Assembly: GCA_910588625.1 (NCBI GenBank)
Contig: CAJUQN010000002.1
Span: 62,001 to 126,000 of the forward strand
Origin: an uncultured Oscillospiraceae bacterium
GTDB taxonomy: Bacteria > Bacillota > Clostridia > Oscillospirales > Oscillospiraceae
DNA: 64,000 nucleotides
Reading direction: 5' to 3'
The notes under the pieces were generated by a model. The model was not told the origin of the DNA, made no database searches, and was given only the letters and a program-made list of their open reading frames with translations. Both the position numbers and the translations under genes were made by a program. Below are positions 61,864 to 64,000 of this stretch, piece by piece (within the stretch, counting starts at the first letter, position 1; each line of letters begins with the position of its first letter).

Positions 61864-62065
61864 ATTTCTTTTTCAGCTTGTGCTGGGCGCCGTCCGGGTC
61901 CACGAAATAGGTGCGGTCAAGCTGGTCGGTGAGGCTGGCCTTCACGCTGGCGATATACTCCTTACGCAAGGCATCACGTTCCGCCAGCTCAACGGGGGTC
62001 AGGGTCTCCCCTGCCTTCACCCGGCGGGCGAGTTCGTTGATGCGGTCGATTTTCTTCTGCTCCAT
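61862..62065 (-). CDS. DUF896 (YnzC-like) small protein
   Basis: A 67-residue helical protein of the DUF896/YnzC family. It begins MEQKKIDRINELARRVKAG and has LTPVELAERDALRKEYI, followed by a basic tail. In Bacillus relatives are linked to the SOS/cell-division gene neighbourhood, but the function is unknown. The longer frame to 62440 overlaps ylmH and is not coding. It starts at the last base of ylmH. Confidence 0.92.
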   Translation of the reverse strand: MEQKKIDRINELARRVKAGETLTPVELAERDALRKEYIASVKASLTDQLDRTYFVDPDGAQHKLKKK

Positions 62066-62859
62066 TACAGATACCTCTCGATTTCGATAATAATGCGGCC
62101 CTTTCGAGACTGCCCGCCCACGGTCTTGACCACGCACTTGCCCAGTCCCCGGCCGGTGAGGACGTCGCCTTCCTCCACCGGTTTGTCCGGTTTGAGGCAT
62201 TCCCGGTGGTTGAGAGACACCCTCCCTCCGGTGATAGCGTCCGCCGCCTTGCTCCGGGCCAGGGAAAAGCCGGAGGCCAGCACCGCGTCCAGACGAAGGG
62301 CAGCGACGGTGTCGTGGATGACCTTCACCTGCGCCGGAGCGGGGGTCAGTCCGGTGAGTGGGATTTCCTTCAGCTTCAGGCGGTATCGCCCCGCCTGGTC
62401 GAATTGGGACAGAATAATGGGAGCAGTTTCCTTCAGGCAAACAATTTGGGCGGAGGCCTCATTCACCAGGATGTCGCCCACCTTTTCGCGGGTCAGGCCG
62501 ATGCCCATGAGGCCCCCCAGCAGGTCCCGGTGGGTCAGGCCGGCTCCAGTGGAGGGGTAGGCGGCCTCGACGGCGGAAAGATCCCCGTCCGCCGTCCAGT
62601 CCCCGGGCTCCTGCCAGTCGGGAAGAAACACGCAGACAGTGCGCTCCGCGCCCTCGAAACCGCCGTGGAACAAATGCTTCGGATGGCCGGAGGCGGCAAG
62701 GACGGGTTCCAGCACCGCCCGCTGAGCGGGGGAGAGGAACTGGGTGGCGCAGGGGATGGAGCGGTTGGCCGCCCGGTCCATCTGGTCCAGTGCCCGGGCC
62801 AGGATGATGCGCTCCTCCGGGTCCTTGGAGAATTTGTTTAAAAGCTCTGTTTTATTCAC
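62065..62859 (-). CDS. ylmH: YlmH-type S4-domain RNA-binding protein
   Basis: A 264-residue protein of the YlmH family, linked to ribosome quality control and cell division in Firmicutes. An N-terminal domain has ATQFLSPAQRAVLE and HGGFEGAERTVCVFLP. The C-terminal S4 domain (about 180-250) has LRLDAVLASGFSLARSKAADAITGGRVSLN. It overlaps DUF896 by one base and the remnant upstream by a few bases. Confidence 0.92.
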   Translation of the reverse strand: MNKTELLNKFSKDPEERIILARALDQMDRAANRSIPCATQFLSPAQRAVLEPVLAASGHPKHLFHGGFEGAERTVCVFLPDWQEPGDWTADGDLSAVEAAYPSTGAGLTHRDLLGGLMGIGLTREKVGDILVNEASAQIVCLKETAPIILSQFDQAGRYRLKLKEIPLTGLTPAPAQVKVIHDTVAALRLDAVLASGFSLARSKAADAITGGRVSLNHRECLKPDKPVEEGDVLTGRGLGKCVVKTVGGQSRKGRIIIEIERYL

Positions 62860-62865
62860 GGCCTG

Positions 62866-63053
62866 TCAATCCCATTCGATTTCATCGCCGTGCTCCCGGA
62901 CCAGACGGCACGCCTCCTCTTATAGCCGTTCATGTAGGCCGTCTCGTGGGCGGCATTCATCTGTTCCCCCACATGGAAAGGCTTTTCCGCCTCCACGTCG
63001 AAGGATATCCCCACATTGTCCACGTACTGGTAGACCGACACATAATCATTCAT
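62866..63053 (-). pseudogene. Internally deleted, frameshifted immunity-protein-like gene (Imm51-like)
   Basis: The ATG at 63053 opens MNDYVSVYQYVDNVGISFDV and continues to MNAAHETAYMNGY, about 43 residues. In the next frame the sequence then reads EEACRLVREHGDEIEWD with a stop at 62866-62868. From memory, Imm51-like proteins have just such an N-terminus and C-terminus but with 60-70 residues between them. So an internal deletion plus a one-base frame change is likely. The unshifted frame ends at 62856 with an atypical tail. Confidence 0.5.
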
Positions 63054-63068
63054 CGCAAACACTCCTTT

Positions 63069-64000
63069 TTATACGATCCGTTTTTGGGCGTTATATAATT
63101 GGGCGTACTCCCCACCCGCCGCCAAAAGCTCCTCGTGGGAGCCCTCCTCTAAAATGTGGTTCTCGTCCACCACGATGATGCGGTTGGCGGAGCGGATGGT
63201 GGACAGGCGGTGGGCGATAATTAAAGTGGTGCGGCCTTTTGCCAGCTCGTCAAAGGCGGACTGGATGCGGGCCTCGGTGACGGAGTCCAGGGCGGAGGTG
63301 GCCTCGTCCAAAATCAGGATGGGCGGATTTTTCAGAAAAATCCGGGCGATGGACACCCGCTGCTTCTGTCCGCCGGACAGCATCACGCCCCGCTCCCCCA
63401 CGTAGGTTTGGAACCCGTCGGGCATGGACATGATATCCTCGTAGATTTCTGCCCGACGCGCGGCCTCCACCACCTCCGTCTCGGTGGCGTCGGGGCGTCC
63501 GTAGCGGATGTTTTCCAGAATCGTCCCCGCGAACAGAAATACGTCCTGTTGGACGATGCCGATGTTATGCCGCAGAGAGCGCTGGGTCACTTCCCGCACA
63601 TCCTGACCGTCTACCAGGATGCGGCCTCCCGTCGCGTCGTAGAACCGGGGGATAAGCTGGCACAGCGTGGATTTGCCGCCGCCGGAGGGGCCCACCACCG
63701 CCACCGTCTCCCCCTGGGGGATGTGAATGGACACGTGGTCCAGCACCGCCGGGCCGTCGTCGTAGTGGAAGGACACATCGTCGATGAGGATATCGCCTTT
63801 TGCCGCGCCCATGGGCTTGGCGTCGGGGGCGTCCTGGACGGCGGGCTCCACACGCATGAGCTCCACAAAGCGCTTGAAGCCCGCCATGCCGTTGAGGAAC
63901 TGCTCCACAAAGGCGGCCAGCTTGCGCACGGGGGTCAAGAAGGTGGAGATGTAGAGGATGAAGGTGCTCAGGTCCACAAAGTCCATCTCGCCCCGCATGA
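63069..64000 (-). CDS. ABC exporter, permease-ATPase fusion, C-terminal part (cut by window edge)
   Basis: The last 310 residues or so of a type IV ABC exporter half-transporter. The end of the membrane domain is visible (STFILYISTFLTPVRKLAAFVEQF). The ATPase has Walker A GPSGGGKSTLC, Q-loop IGIVQQDVFLFAGT, signature LSGGQKQRVSIARI, and Walker B ILILDEATSALD. The substrate cannot be told. The first part lies beyond position 64000, so the ATG at 63998 is internal. Confidence 0.93.
   Translation of the reverse strand, partial: MRGEMDFVDLSTFILYISTFLTPVRKLAAFVEQFLNGMAGFKRFVELMRVEPAVQDAPDAKPMGAAKGDILIDDVSFHYDDGPAVLDHVSIHIPQGETVAVVGPSGGGKSTLCQLIPRFYDATGGRILVDGQDVREVTQRSLRHNIGIVQQDVFLFAGTILENIRYGRPDATETEVVEAARRAEIYEDIMSMPDGFQTYVGERGVMLSGGQKQRVSIARIFLKNPPILILDEATSALDSVTEARIQSAFDELAKGRTTLIIAHRLSTIRSANRIIVVDENHILEEGSHEELLAAGGEYAQLYNAQKRIV

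Overview
The window looks like a chromosomal segment of a GC-rich (roughly 60% by eye), spore-forming anaerobic Clostridia member, most likely of the Oscillospiraceae type. This is an inference. It rests on an anaerobic (cbi) cobalamin pathway, a V/A-type ATPase, the sporulation gene spoIIR, a YesM/YesN-type two-component pair, and a DHH-type c-di-AMP phosphodiesterase next to rplI-dnaB. No rRNA, tRNA or CRISPR array was seen.

Layout. (1) 1-8104: corrin ring synthesis. A leftward operon cbiD-cbiL-cbiF-cbiH-cbiJ-cbiET-cbiA (the last cut by the window edge) faces a rightward cbiG. The 1.1-kb gap between them holds two cobalamin-riboswitch-like leaders, one per direction, plus terminators and promoters. 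(2) 8105-10030: an ECF-transporter S component behind a consensus promoter and an unassigned structured leader with an intrinsic terminator, followed by an unusual uridine-kinase-like fusion protein. (3) 10031-19193: a leftward uptake and sensing island. A lipoprotein binding protein, a fused double permease and an ATPase form an ABC importer. Next to it, a second binding protein, a sensor kinase and an AraC-type response regulator look like a three-component sensor, followed by a HAD phosphatase. (4) 19504-21480: an acidic orphan protein, spoIIR, and a strikingly AT-rich GNAT gene. (5) 21507-32550: a long leftward shikimate/phenylalanine operon (aroF-DUF6054-aroB-aroA-GNAT-aroC-gammaCA-pheA-aroK-aroQ-aroE-hydrolase-ispE). 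Its leader encodes a 31-residue peptide rich in Phe, Trp and Tyr ahead of a strong terminator, the classic layout of amino-acid attenuation.

(6) 32555-39056: a DUF1846 protein, thiI, a decayed small gene, an XRE regulator, an 0.8-kb NUDIX-bearing cassette bounded by about 49-bp inverted repeats, a secreted protein and cinA. (7) 39209-48304: a nine-subunit V/A-type ATPase operon (H-I-K-E-C-F-A-B-D) with a small DUF6199-like membrane protein inserted between F and A. The K subunit carries the residues that bind Na+ in Enterococcus NtpK. (8) 48534-61321: a rightward housekeeping run, gdpP-rplI-dnaB-tilS-hpt-ftsH-lepB-membrane protein-metG-lipoprotein-tatD. (9) 61322-64000: a tiny ORF with a perfect ribosome-binding site, cspA with a terminator-like hairpin in its leader, a DUF896 gene, ylmH, a decayed immunity-like gene, and the C-terminal part of an ABC exporter cut by the right edge.

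The most unusual items are the unassigned leader RNA before the ECF gene, the aro attenuation leader, the inverted-repeat NUDIX cassette, the foreign small protein inside the ATPase operon, and the cspA leader with its preceding micro-ORF. Start sites were chosen from visible Shine-Dalgarno (SD) sequences and family N-termini. Identities rest on motif recognition, not database searches.
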